Positions 46,577 to 59,230 of a stretch of 64,000 nt of DNA are shown in pieces. The notes beneath the pieces are model-generated. The model made no database searches, had not been told where the DNA came from, and saw only the letters and a program-made list of their open reading frames with translations. A program made the position numbers and the translations under genes. Positions within the stretch are counted from its first letter, which is position 1. Each line of letters begins with the position of its first letter. Source of the DNA: Leptobrachium leishanense (lineage: Eukaryota; Chordata; Amphibia; Anura; Megophryidae); assembly GCA_009667805.1 (NCBI GenBank), contig CM019069.1, positions 93,841,204 to 93,905,203 of the forward strand, given 5' to 3'.

Positions 46577-47501
46577 TGTAGCGCTGCTTAAAGATTGTGT
46601 TTGCTGCATTTAATTATTATGGCCACCAGAGGGAGACAGAGACATAATGGACTATGCTGGACATAAACTGAACTACAATTTCCATCATGCTTTGCGTGAG
46701 TACAGGAAGTGGGTGGTGTAGAAAGAGGAAAGACATCAGCAGCCTCATGCAGGGGAGAGGCAGAGTGAGCTGAGCGGTGAAAGGTGGAGGACACACATGA
46801 AGACTGTCAAGGATCGTGACCAGGCCAGAGTACAGGCGCTGCCTCACTGGTACTGGAGATCGGGACGGTGACCCTGCGGAGACCTACCTACGCAGCGCTG
46901 AGAGGTCTGGATGGAAATCTGGTTCCGGCTGGACCCCGAGTAAGGAGACCGCGCTGATCTATTGGGAGTGCAGGCGGTGGATCGTTGTTCCTGTTGCAGA
47001 GATTCGACAAGCAGGGACCGGATCCAGCAGCACAGAGTCCCAGTGCACGGCAGGAGAAGATCCTTGATCGGGTGCTGGACAGTTTGTCTATCGGATGGGT
47101 GAGAGGCCTCCCAGGCTGCAATTCCAAAAATAAGAAACGCACGCTGCAGTATTGTTTAAATCCACAGGGCCCCAATGTGACTAGTCGAAAATTGTTTGTT
47201 TCATTCACTGGCCAGTTGAATACAGTACCCGGGTACCCGAGACAATACACATACACCTTTTTGAGCTATTATTCACGGGACTTACACTCCAGAACTGAGG
47301 GGAGTAATCTTTCTCTTTTGCCGCCGCGTGTTTTTCCAGCGTTACGAAATCCTGTCGTTTAAATACCGTATCTACATTATATATGCTGCTTTATTGGGAT
47401 CTGTAAAGAATATAATCTATAAAAATCCACATAGTTATTCCCTAGTGCGGTGAGACTAACCCAAGGTTAATTCAGCGGCTCCTCCGGGAGTGAGCGCTAC
47501 A
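46577..47501 (+). mobile_element. Solo gypsy LTR, 925 bp
   Basis: The ends are TGTAGCGCT and AGCGCTACA, flanked by CATG on the left and CGTG on the right. This is a 4-bp duplication with one CpG-type change. It shares GCCACCAGAGGGAGACA, GAGAGGCCT, GACTAGTCGAA and CCAGTTGAATA blocks with the gypsy LTR at 54211. There is no internal region, as expected after LTR-LTR recombination. Confidence 0.82.
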
Positions 47502-47607
47502 CGTGCAACAGATTTTAATGAATTCTATGGTGACTGCTCCTTATTAGAACATTCTCCTTTAATGTGTGAAGATTTACTTTGACGAAATAGCCAGTATTAA
47601 TAAAAAT

Positions 47608-48826
47608 TAGGGATGTGCATGACGGTGTTTTTTTTGTTTCCGATCATTTTGATTCGGTGATTCGGATCATTTTGGCGACTTGGATCATTTCGGGTGATTC
47701 GGATCAGTTGGTTTTTCGCTTTTTTATGAGTTATTTCATTTTTTATTGCTTATTTAAGAATGGGAAGTAGATTACTACCAATAGAACGAAAGTTTCTTTA
47801 CTTATTTATTCTTTTAGGATTTTTTAGAAATTTTTTGGATGAAATTTTAGGTTTCCTAACTTTTTTTTATTTTAAAGAAACAAGGCTTTTTAACCCATAG
47901 GTTTCAATGCAGCATATGAATCCACACACTGCTGGGAAGTGCCTCTCTGCAGAATAATTAATGCAGCATATGAATCCGCACACTGCCAGGCAGCACCTCT
48001 CTGGAGATCGATTCATTGATTCGGATCGAATCATTTTTTTGATCAGTTCGTTTTTCATTTTTTATGAGTTATAATTAATGCAGCATATGAATCCACACAC
48101 TGCTGGGAAGTTCCCGGCATTGTGCGGATTCATATGCTGCATTAATTATACTGCAAAGAGACGCTGCCCGGCACTGTGTGGATTCATATGCTGCAACACC
48201 TCTCTGCATTATAATTAATGCAGCATATGAATCCGCACACTGCCGGGAACTTCCCAGCAGTGTGTAGATTCATATACTGCATTAATTATAACTCAAAAAC
48301 GAAAAACTAACTGATCAAAAATTTAGTCCATCCGAATCAATGAATCGATCTCCAGAGAGGTGCTGCCCAGCAGTGTGCGGATTCATATGCTGCATTAATT
48401 ATACTGCAGAGAGGCACTTCCCAGCAGTGTGTGGATTCATATGCTGCATTGAAACCTATGGGTTAAAAAGCCTTGTTTCTTTAAAAAAAAAGTTAGTAAA
48501 CCTAAAATGTCACCAAAAAAATTTCTAAAAAATCCTAAAAGAATAAATCCGTAAAGAAACTTTCATTCTATTGGTTGTAATATACTTCCCATTCTTAAAT
48601 AAGCAATAAAAAACGAAATAACTCATGAAGAAAGCGAAAAACCAACTGATCCAAATCACCTGAAATTCGGAATTTTTCTTCCGAATCGCCGAAGTGATCT
48701 GAATCGCCAAAATGATCCGAGTCATCAAATCGATCCAAAATTTTAGATGGTCGAAATTTCGTTTTCGGAAATGCTCCCGAAATACGAAAATGGTGAATTT
48801 CGTCTGAATTTCAATTCACATGACTA
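47608..48826. mobile_element. hAT-type fold-back MITE, 1219 bp
   Basis: It starts TAGGGATGTGCATG, ends CACATGACTA, and has a perfect 8-bp duplication ATAAAAAT (47600-47607 and 48827-48834). The interior is a large palindrome centred near 48173 made of ATTAATGCAGCATATGAATCC units, with GATCC/GAATC-rich outer parts. No coding capacity. Confidence 0.87.
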
Positions 48827-48834
48827 ATAAAAAT

Positions 48835-49129
48835 CAATATAGCAGTTTAATGCAACAGGCAACAGTGTAATGCAATGAAAGCAAAATGCAATGACACAAT
48901 ATGGCAAGATTCATGGCTGTGTAAAGTCAACTATTGCCATGTGTTGCATCAGGCTTGCACTGATTCAGTCTGCCTCTGAGACCTCAAATAAAGTTCAGTT
49001 CAGTTGCTACCACCCACCTTCAAGCTGCCACTGGAAAGTCCTCACTCCAAGGACATAGCACAATATCAAGAAAAAAATACTCCAGCAGATGGCATTAAAT
49101 TCTGGCTTTATTCCATCAGCATAGCAGAA
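48835..49129. other. No gene seen
   Basis: Mixed sequence, with CAATG-rich stretches near 48850-48900, between the hAT fold-back and the next hairpin. Confidence 0.5.
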
Positions 49130-49181
49130 CAACGTTTCGACCTGCGACTTGACAAAGACCTGGTTGCAGGTCGAAACGTTG
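49130..49181 (+). repeat. Perfect 16-bp hairpin, hammerhead-like relic
   Basis: CAACGTTTCGACCTGC (49130-49145) and GCAGGTCGAAACGTTG (49166-49181) are exact complements around a 20-base loop. The order CTTGACAAAG..GTCGAAACG is reminiscent of the CTGATGA..GAAAC layout of Penelope-like ribozymes, but the CTGATGA core is not present. Confidence 0.6.
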
Positions 49182-49189
49182 CCTCTGAG

Positions 49190-49370
49190 ACCTCAGCTAC
49201 TCCTCCACTGTTTCTGAGACCCTAGTTACTCCTCTGCCGCCTCCAAGACCCTAGCTATTCCTCCACTGCCTCTGAGACACCAGCTACTCCTCGTTGCCTC
49301 TGAGACCCCTGCTGCTCCTCCGTGGCTCTGAGACCCCTGCAGCTCCTCGTTGCCTCTGAGCCCCTTTCTA
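49190..49370. repeat. Degenerate CCTCTGAGACC tandem repeat
   Basis: About six imperfect units of 30-36 bp built on CTCTGAGACCCCTGCTGCTCC, directly after the hairpin. Confidence 0.7.
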
Positions 49371-49484
49371 CACCAGCCCCCTTTCTCTACCCTATCCAAG
49401 TCCAATCTCACCTATCTGTGCATGTTCTGTGTTTCCCAGTGTTCTGTGTGGCTTTTTCTGTCTAGTATAGCCTGCCTGTGTCCA

Positions 49485-49825
49485 GCCCCGTTCCTGTGCT
49501 GTCTTGCCCTTTTTATGTGCTGTCCACCTGCCTGCAACCAACCCTGTTCCTGTGCTGTCCACCTGCCACGACCACCCATGCTCCTGTGCTGTCCACCTGC
49601 CGTGACCAACCCTGCTCATGTGCTGCCCAGCTGCACGCGACCAACCCTGATCCTGTGCTGTCCATCTGCCCGTGACCAACCTTGATCCTGTGCTGTCCAT
49701 CTGCCCGTGACCAACCTTGATCCTGTGCTGTCTACCTGCCCATGACCAACCCTGTTCCTGTGCTGTCCACCTATCTGCATCCAATCCTGTTCCTGTGCTT
49801 TCCACCTGCCAGTGTCCAACTCATT
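49485..49825. repeat. 35-bp minisatellite, about nine units
   Basis: Units of CCTGTGCTGTCCATCTGCCC plus GTGACCAACCTTGAT repeat with a period of 35 bp (for example starts at 49686 and 49721). Open frames on both strands are repeat artefacts. Confidence 0.92.
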
Positions 49826-49829
49826 CCTG

Positions 49830-50672
49830 CCCAGTTCCTCATACCTGTTTTTCCTGTGTTTCTACCTGTTTCCTTAATATAACCCAAGGTTACTCAACAA
49901 CTGACTCAGTCCCTTTGAATCCGCTGCACCACAGGCTCAAACCCCCTGTGCACGCATGACAACTATATTCAGATAAATGACAGAGATATTATTAGGAGCT
50001 CTTTAACTCTAATGCTTCCCCTTCTTTCCCTACAATATATTTCCAATGGTCATGTTTTATAAAAAAGGTATTTAAACTTGACCTTTTTAACCATATTGGG
50101 GGCATTCCTTAAGCTGGGAAGTGAAAATAGTGTTTTGCTAACCACTTCATTATCTGTATAAAATAGATATAAGTAAAAAATGTGCAAAATAGATAGTAGA
50201 TTAGCTTTTGAAGACAGATTCTATGGACGTTGTTTGAAATGTTTTGCTAGAAAATGTTTACATGTTCCTTTTTAATATTTTTTTTCATACACAGTGCAAA
50301 CATATTTACTCTAATATAATCTACACATTTTTATTACCGCTTTGACAAATAGGTATTAGGCAACAAAGGCTACAAACCACACAGTTTAACAGATTGCTTG
50401 ACAGCGGGATATATATATGATTATGATTGTTGTGAAAATGCCAGGATATGTTCAGATTAAATAAATTGGAAGCCTCTAAACATTTTTTCCTCTATTCCCG
50501 TTTTTTATTTTTTTATCACCGGAAAGATCATTTTATTTCCATTTGACTCTAAACTCATACTGAATTGTTCCTTATTGAAACATCATATCAGTGAATTTTT
50601 TTAATTTTTATTATGGCATTTTAAGTAATAAGAAATTTTAAACTGTTATTATAATATATACTATTCAATATA
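49830..50672. other. No gene seen
   Basis: A/T-rich sequence without long frames, repeats or duplicated ends. Confidence 0.55.
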
Positions 50673-50674
50673 TA

Positions 50675-52291
<1,617 letters not shown>

Positions 52292-52508
52292 TATATATAT
52301 ATATATTACAGTTGTGTTCAAAATTATTCAACCCCCAATGCTGTAAAGGGTTTTAGGGAATTTAGTGTAGATTTGTAATTGTATTCAGAATGAAATCCTA
52401 CAGGGACTTTTTAAAGAACCATATGCAACTAAAATGACATCAATTGGTTTTGTAATACAGTAGTAAATGTTTCTTTTGTGAATTCTTCATTGACACAATT
52501 ATTCAACC

Positions 52509-53620
52509 CAGTGGCGTAACTAGAAACCTGAGGGCCCCGGTGCAAGAATCCACGAAGGCCCCCCCCAAAAAAATCTATGTATTTTTACTTATTTTTCACT
52601 GCAAAATAAAACAAAGATAGTATTGCCTAGGGATGCACCGATACCACTTTTTTAAGACCGAGTACGAGTACCGATACTTTTCTTCAAGTACTCACCGATA
52701 CCGAGTACCGATACTTTTCTTTAATGTCATGTGACGCTTTTCAATAAGAACAGACCATATAAAAATGCCCCCAGCTCACATGTTTATCCCCCGATATATA
52801 TTCATACTGCCCCAGCTCATGGATTTGCCCCAGCTCACACATGGATATTGCCCCAGCTCACACATGGATATTGCCCCAGCTCACACATGGATTTGACCCA
52901 GCTCACACATGGATATTGCCCCAGCTCATGGATATGCCCCAGCTCACACATAGATATTGCCCCCCAGCTCATGGATATGCCCCCCAGCTCTCACATGGGT
53001 ATGCCCCCCAGCTCATGGGTATACCCCCCAGCTCATGGATATGCACCCCCAGCTCATGGATATGCACCCCCAGCTCACGGATATGCACCCCCAGCTCATG
53101 GATACTGCCCCCCAGCTCATGGATACTGCCCCCCAGCTCATGGATATGCCCCCCAGCTCATGGATATGCCCCCCAGCTCTCACATGGGTATGCCCCCCAG
53201 CTCATGGATATGCCCCCCAGCTCATGGGTATAAGGGCCCCCCAGCTCATGGGTATAAGGGCCCTCAGCTCTCATGGGTATTTGGGTCCCCCAGCTCTTAC
53301 CTCTGCTGGCCCAGGTGTTCTTCTCCTTGGCGAGTGGCCGCTGGAAACCTGCATCTTGGCCGCTCGCCGGAAACCACCTGATCAGCGCAGAGGTCTCGCG
53401 AGAGGATCTCGTGCGCTGGTCAGGTGGTTCCTATCCCACGTGAGCGGCCAAGCTGCATGTCAGTGGCCGCTCGCAGGGAGAGGGACGGCCAGCGCGCGGC
53501 TCCCAGATTCTGGCGCTGATTGCCGGAATCTGGCGGGCGGTGCCGGGCCCCCCTCCAGTGGCGGAATGCCAGGGCCCGGTCGCAACTGCGACCGCTGCGA
53601 CCCTGGTACTTCCGCCACTG
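52509..53620. mobile_element. hAT-type element with internal satellite, 1112 bp
   Basis: The ends CAGTGGCGTAAC and TTCCGCCACTG are flanked by ATTCAACC and ATTCAACT (one mismatch), an 8-bp hAT duplication. At 52630 it contains TAGGGATGCACCGATACC, which looks like the end of another hAT family. No transposase. Confidence 0.82.
52795..53295. repeat. CCAGCTCATGGATATG satellite
   Basis: About 20 imperfect units of 18-20 bp (CCCCCAGCTCATGGATATG and CACACATGG variants) lie in tandem within the hAT element. They produce long open frames in three phases which are artefacts. Confidence 0.93.
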
Positions 53621-54117
53621 ATTCAACTCCTTAAAGACTACCACTCTGAAGAACAGAGGTTCATTCAAGTGTTTTCAATCAGGTATTGAAAACACCTGTG
53701 GATGTCACGGAGCAGCAATAAAGCATAATAAGCACCAATTAGGCAGCTTTAAAATGACTGTGATATTCAGCTCCTTCTAGACATTTACTGGTGTGGTTAC
53801 AAACATGGTGAAGTCAAGAGGAAGTCATGGTCCAGGAAGACAAGAGAAGAGGTGATTACTCTTCACAGGAAGGGCAATGGCTAGAAGAAGATTGCAAAGA
53901 TGTTAAACATACCAAGAGAGACCATAGGAAGCATCATTCGCAAATTCAAGGCAAAGGGCACTGTTGAAACGCTACTTGGTCGTGGCAGAAAGAAGATGCT
54001 GACTTCGACTGCTGTGCGCTACCTGAAGCGTAGAGTGGAGAAAAGTCCCCGTGTGACTGCTGAGGAACTGAGAAAAGATTTGTCAGATGTGGGTATGGAA
54101 GTTTCAGCTCAGACAAT

Positions 54118-54210
54118 ACGGTTTAAGTCAGGGGGTTTAGATGGCCATGGCAGGACCTTCATTTTGTGATGAATAATCAATTTTTGTTTTAATGTATGAC
54201 TTGTTGTATG
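54118..54210 (-). mobile_element. Fragment of a third Tc1 family
   Basis: The sequence TTTAAGTCAGGGGGTTTAGATGGCC on the plus strand is the complement of a Tc1 SPDLNPIENLW-region gene. It abuts the second Tc1 copy and is cut by the gypsy LTR. A short matching Tc1 word (TTTTGGTTTCATC) reappears after 61643 in the order expected if about 200 bp were lost there. Confidence 0.5.
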
Positions 54211-55252
54211 TGTAGCGCTGGGTTTAATTCCCTGTCGTGGCAGTACCTATTTTTGGCCACTGGAGGGAGACAAGCGCGATGAGAGACATTGAACATTGGG
54301 ACTACATTTCCCGGCATGCTTTGGGAGCGGACACAGGAAGTGGGTGGGACACAGACGCTTACATCCTGAGCCTCGTGGAGAGAGCTGGCAGAGCACGCCA
54401 GGGAGTGAGAGGAGCAAGACGCAGTGCAGCAGAACGAGACAGTGACTAGGCCGGAGCGCAGGTGCGGCCTGACAGAGTTAAAGACCGGGTTATTCAGCCT
54501 TATCAGAGGAAGACCCAGTGATTCACCAGACTACCCACGCTGATATTGAGGAAGCTGGAGGACCCCGAGTTAGGAGTACCGCAGATCGATCGGACAGGGA
54601 GAGCAGGTGGTGAGCTGGACATCTTGCGGCAGGTGCAGAAAGCCAGACAGCGGATCCAGTAACCAAGAGAACCCCAGTCAAAATCGAGCGGAGAGACGTC
54701 CTGGGTCGAGCGGAGCATCAAGTATCTGGCGGATGGGTGAGAGGCCTTCCAGGCCGTTGTGAATATAGAAAGCACGCTGCTTTTTGTTTCCAAAACCAAC
54801 AGGGCCCCAACTTGACTAGTCGAAGATACCTCATAAGCAATTCACTGGCCAGTTGAATACTGTACCCGGGTACCATAACACACACACACTTACATTCTGG
54901 GACATAACCTGTGCGGGACTCACTCCCCAACCTCAAGAAAGGGGGTTAAAGATATATATTTTTCTTTTCTTTTCCGCTGCGCGTTTCTCGAATTACGAAG
55001 CATTGTATTTCTTTTCCGCTGTGCGTTTCTCGAATTACGAAGCATTGTATTTCTTTTCCGCTGCGCGTTTCCCGCATTATGAAGTACTGTAAATATATAT
55101 ACGAACACCGTGTTCTTCATTATATGCCATTTATTCTAGTAAACTATATAATTTATAAAATCCACAACGGTGCTGGAGTATGTTTATTCCCTAGTGCGGG
55201 GAGACTGACCCGAGGTTCAATTTCAGCGGCTCCTCCGGGAGTGAGCGCTACA
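54211..55252 (+). mobile_element. Gypsy 5' LTR, 1042 bp
   Basis: It starts TGTAGCGCTGGG and ends GAGCGCTACA, directly followed by the primer-binding site. Near its 3' end it has three units of a 43-bp repeat (TTTCTTTTCCGCTGCGCG, each ending in ATTGTA or ACTGTA). Related to the solo LTR at 46577 and to the inverted LTR at 60669. Confidence 0.9.
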
Positions 55253-55254
55253 CG

Positions 55255-55265
55255 TGGGGGCTCGT
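55255..55265 (+). promoter_or_regulatory. Primer-binding site, tRNA-Pro-like
   Basis: TGGGGGCTCGT, two bases after the LTR, matches the first 11 bases of the tRNA-Pro primer-binding site and diverges after that. Confidence 0.6.
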
Positions 55266-55310
55266 TTCCAGGATCCAGTCTCTGGAAAAACTGCATCTAA
55301 AGGGTTAAAT

Positions 55311-56858
55311 ATGGATCCAGACACTGCTGCCGAATGGTGTGAGGAGCACAGTAGTCAGTTAGAATTTTGTATAGTCATGGATACTCCCGCAGACACTTGG
55401 GCCGAAGATCAGATTCGCCAGGCCGTGGCCGCGCTGACACCAGATCATCGGGGGTTTATCCTGGACATTAAAGAGAACCCAGATACCTCTCACACGTATG
55501 TTCTTTTTGAGTGGAGAAAGGGTGTTCCAGTGTGTTTTCAGGGCGCGAACGTGAAGCTGACCGATGAGGTGGAAGTCCAACTGATTCAGCCAAGTGCGCC
55601 ACGTGGCGAATCCGCAAGTGTTCCTGCGCCCAGTCCGTTGGCCATGATCGGGCCTGAATTTATAGTGGCTATTGGAGATTTGCTGGCTAAGTGTCAGAGA
55701 ACAAGCCCTCCGCACACTAACTTCGGTTATCGACGGTTGAGAAATTTTACAGGAAACGTACCAACTCCGGCGGGAGAAGAAACCTTCGAAGAATGGGTGG
55801 AACAGGCGATGCAGGCTCTGGATGAGTGGGACGTCCCTGAAGCCCAGAAAAAACAAAGGATCACCGAGAGCTTAAAGGGACCTGCGTCAGAAGCTGTAAG
55901 AAACCTAAAATTGAGTAAGAAAGACTGCACTGCTTTAGATTATTTAAATGTTCTGGAGGAAGTTTTTGGGTGAACGGAAAAGGCTGCAGAGCTCGTATAT
56001 CAGTATGAACACACCTACCAGCGGAAAGGTGAGAGAATGACCGAATATATGAGGCGCCTAGACAAGATTCTGCACCAGATACTCCTCAAGAAAGGGGCCG
56101 AACCGGCTGAAGTGGATAAGATCCGAATAAAACAGATCCTGAGGGGCATTAAACCTCTAGATCCAGTGATGCTGCAGCTGAGAAGCAGAGAAGGTAATCA
56201 AGAACTGAAGTACCTGGAACTGATCCGAGCTGTCAGAGAGGAGGAGGCTTTACTGGAAGAAAAATCCTTCAGGCGAGGAGAAAGAGCTTACGCGCAACCT
56301 GTGAGGCATAACGACTGTTTGCAGCCTGAAAGCGACTCGTTGGATACCTACGGATCCGACGTGGACGAACAAGAGCATCTGATCACTTTTAAATCCACAG
56401 AGAGGGCTGTCAAAGAATTAAACCTCTCTGAACATGGTGAGTTGCACAAAACTGTTAAGAAAGAACAAGAAGCTCAAGCTGAATTGCAACAGGCGCACGC
56501 GGAACTGTGCCGAGTATTGTTGAAGGTGACCAAGATGCAGACAGAGATGCAGAAGTTCCTTACCAGCATGCAGACAACCGGAGTTGCTGTGGCGTCTAGC
56601 CAGGGTCCTTCAACCGAATCACAGCAGGCGACTGCGTCTCCGCTTTCTAAGAAGAGATGTTTCGGTTGTGGAGAAATGGGCCACTTCCGCGCACAATGCA
56701 AAGGCCGAAAGCCTGAAGGGAATAGAGTTGAGGAGCTTTTGAAAGCCTTAGAAGGACTGTTATCTACCTCACCGGCGGGAAATGCAGAGGCACAAGTGAA
56801 GGAGCAACCTAGGTGCCCGAAGGTTGAAACCCGCCTCCAAAAATCAAGCCAGGACTAA
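55311..56858 (+). pseudogene. gag: Gypsy Gag, PNMA-like, one TGA
   Basis: The frame begins MDPDTAAEWCEEHSSQLEF and reads to the stop at about 56856, with one in-frame TGA at 55971-55973 (CpG-type change likely from CGA). Residues 1-100 look like the N-terminal RRM-like domain of PNMA proteins (VMDTPADTWAEDQIRQAVAAL, then YVLFEWRKG). The capsid part contains EEWVEQAMQALDEWDVPEAQ, LKGPASEAVRNLKL and YMRRLDKILHQIL. A coiled stretch and a CCHC knuckle CFGCGEMGHFRAQC (about 56661) follow. This match to PNMA is by recognition of these motifs, not by a search. Confidence 0.8.
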
Positions 56859-56989
56859 GAGGGCGAGAGGGCCCAAGTCTGGCCAACTGCTGAGCCTGCC
56901 AGGATTGAAAGAGTCACTCCCTTAGCGTCCGGACCTACGTCATGGGGAAGCAATGCACACCCAAAACCTACACGGGCCAAGAAGAAGGC

Positions 56990-57810
56990 CAGGGTACAAC
57001 AAACTGGGTCTAAGTGCCCTGGTGCCACCACCAAGTTTCCTGACCAGCTGATAGGTCCTTCTCCTATTGTGCCAATCCAAGTGGAGGGAGTCTACACGAA
57101 AGCCCTGTTGTATTCAGGGGCTCAAGTGACATTGATCTACCGAGACTTCTACGAGAAACACTTGAAGCACATTCCTCTACAGAAATTGAAGAACCTGGAA
57201 ATCTGGGGTATTGGAACTGAGAAACTCCCTTTATGACGGGTATCTACAGGTGAAGTTGGAGATCGGATCCGAAGTCATCGGACAGTCCGGAGGTTGTGAT
57301 GCATTGGCCATTGTGTGTCCTCGGCCTTCAGGGCAAACAGGAGTTCCATGATAGTGGGGACGAATACTGATTTGGTGGCGACGTCTCCTGACACCTATCG
57401 TATTGGAAGAGGGTTCTACTCAAGGATACAACCAAATGTTACGTCCAGTCTATCAGAGGATTGTCGAAGAACAGAAGGCACCTGCCGAAGTGGGGCGCCT
57501 ATGGAGATTAGAAGGAACAGAGAAGGTTCAGCAAGCAGGAGAAGTAGCGAGCTTCCGGGCTTCAGTCAAGTTGAACGGATCGCAACCAGGTCCCTATGTT
57601 GTACTGGAAACCGATTTTAATCATGGGAGTGAAGCCGGAGTCAAAGTAATTCCTGAAATAATCTCCACTAAAGCTTTGAAAAGAACACGAGGAAGAGTCT
57701 CACTCAGCGTGTGCAATGTGTCTGATTCTCCAGTAGTCCTTAAAGCATGAATGCCTATCGGGCAAGTAGCGTCTGCTACGCCTCTCTCTCCTACCGATTT
57801 TAGGAGGGGG
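56990..57810 (+). pseudogene. pol: Gypsy protease region
   Basis: The reading PIQVEGVYTKALLYSGAQVTLIY is a retropepsin active-site strand in which the catalytic Asp codon reads Tyr (YSGA instead of DSGA). Then LEIWGIGTEKLP and, in other frames, ALAIVCPRPS are readable. Several frameshifts exist between 57210 and 57400. It lies between Gag and RT, the expected place. Confidence 0.75.
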
Positions 57811-57811
57811 A

Positions 57812-59230
57812 GTGGATAAAGAGATTCCAGATGAAAGATTCTACCCCAAGGACGCTCCCATTTCACCTGAATGGAAGAAACGTCTTCAGTCTCAAGTTCT
57901 AAAGTGGAGAGAATTGTTCTCGAAAGATGAGTTCGACGTAGGCCTGGCTAAAAGTACTGAGCACCGCATTCGATTACAAGAAGACAAGCCATTTCGTGAA
58001 AGGTCAAGACGAGTTCCGCTGGGAGACTTGGATGATCTGCGAGAACAGCTGAATGAACTGCAAAGAAAACCAGTGATCCAAGTCCAGGAGTCTATACGCA
58101 TCTCCAATAGTGATGGTCCGGAAGAAGATGGTTCTGTCCGCCTATGCATTAGACTATCGCACGCTGAATCGGAGAACATCCCAGACCAATATGCTACTCT
58201 CGGATAGAAGATGCCTTACAGTGTTTGCCTGGAGCAAAATGGTTTAGTGTACTAGACCTGCGAAGTGGGTATCACCAGATACCAATGCATCCTGAAGACA
58301 AAGAGAAGACTGCATTCATCTGCCCACTGGGGTTCTTTGAATTCAACAGAATGCCTCAAGGCCTTACGGGGGCTCCAGCCACGTTCCAACGGTTAATGGA
58401 GAAGACAGTCGGGGACATGAATCTGATCGAAGTATTAGTGTACCTGGATGACATAATTGTGTTCGGGAAGACTCTGGAAGAACATGAGCAACGTTTGGAG
58501 AAGGTCTTGAAGAGGCTCCATGAAGAGGGATTGAAACTGTCTCTGGAGAAATGTCAATTCTGTCTACCATCTGTTACGTATTTGGGACATGTGGTCTCAG
58601 CAGAAGGTGTTTCGACAGATCCTCAGAAATTGGAGGCCATAGCTTCTTGGCCTAGACCCCGAAACGTCACTGAACTTAGATCTTTCTTGGGGTTCTGTTC
58701 CTATTATCGAAGATTTGTAGGAGGATTCGCAAAAATAGCTCAACCACTGAACAAACTCCTACAGAAGGAAAGCACAGAAGAAGGCTGCAAGGTCTCTGAC
58801 CGAAACCACTCAGCTCCAGGACCAAGGAAAGCTCGAGAGTCCATACAGGGAGAATGGACTAGTCAATGTGAAGGTGCTAACTCGAGCTCCTGTCTTGGCC
58901 TACTCGGACCCTCACAAGCCGTATGAGTTACATGTGGATGCCAGCAGAGAAGGTCTAGGAGGAGTCCTGTATCAAGAGTATGGTGGATTGCTGAGGCCTG
59001 TAGCGTACGTGAGCCGGAGCCTTACGCCTTCAGAGAAGAACTACCCTACCCACAAGTTGGAGTTCCTAGCCTTAAAGTGGGCAGTGGTAGACAAGCTAAA
59101 GGACTATCTGTATGGAGCCGACTTTGTGATAAAGACGGATAACAATCCTCTTACCTACATCCTTACTACTGCGAAACTGCACGCAACAGGACATCGGTGG
59201 TTGGCCGCTCTGTCAGGGTTTCGTTCAGCC
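57812..59230 (+). pseudogene. pol: Gypsy reverse transcriptase and RNase H
   Basis: Frames in order: HRIRLQEDKPFRERSRRVP (RT start); MPGAKWFSVLDLRSGYHQIPM with the first catalytic Asp; FNRMPQGLTGAPATFQRLME; VLVYLDDIIVFGKT with catalytic YLDD (58441-58452); TYLGHVVSAEGVSTD; and RSFLGFCSYYRRFV. Then RNase H: YELHVDASREGLGGVL, NYPTHKLEFLALKWAV and FVIKTDNNPLTYI. Frameshifts lie near 58100-58220, 58790 and 59220. The order PR-RT-RH-IN marks Ty3/gypsy. Confidence 0.93.

Larger units (their letters stand above)
52309..54117 (+). mobile_element. Second copy of the same Tc1, head to head, broken
   Basis: The CAGTTGTGTTCAAAATTATT end begins 17 bp after the first copy and in opposite orientation. It is interrupted by a hAT at 52509-53620. 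The transposase N-terminus (about 53803-54117, MVKSRG then [20 protein letters not shown] and [13 protein letters not shown]) then ends abruptly at 54117. Most of the DDE domain is missing. Confidence 0.88.

Noticed and set aside
49130..49181. Third hammerhead ribozyme
   Set aside because: The CTGATGA core is absent (CTTGACAAAG). Only a GTCGAAACG end and a hairpin are present, so at most it is a relic.
49350..49960. Cys/Pro-rich frames on both strands
   Set aside because: They come from the 35-bp minisatellite. Symmetrical open frames on both strands are not expected from a gene.
52731..53634. Frames of 216, 130 and 225 residues rich in Pro, Ala, His
   Set aside because: They result from the CCAGCTCATGGATATG satellite inside a hAT element.
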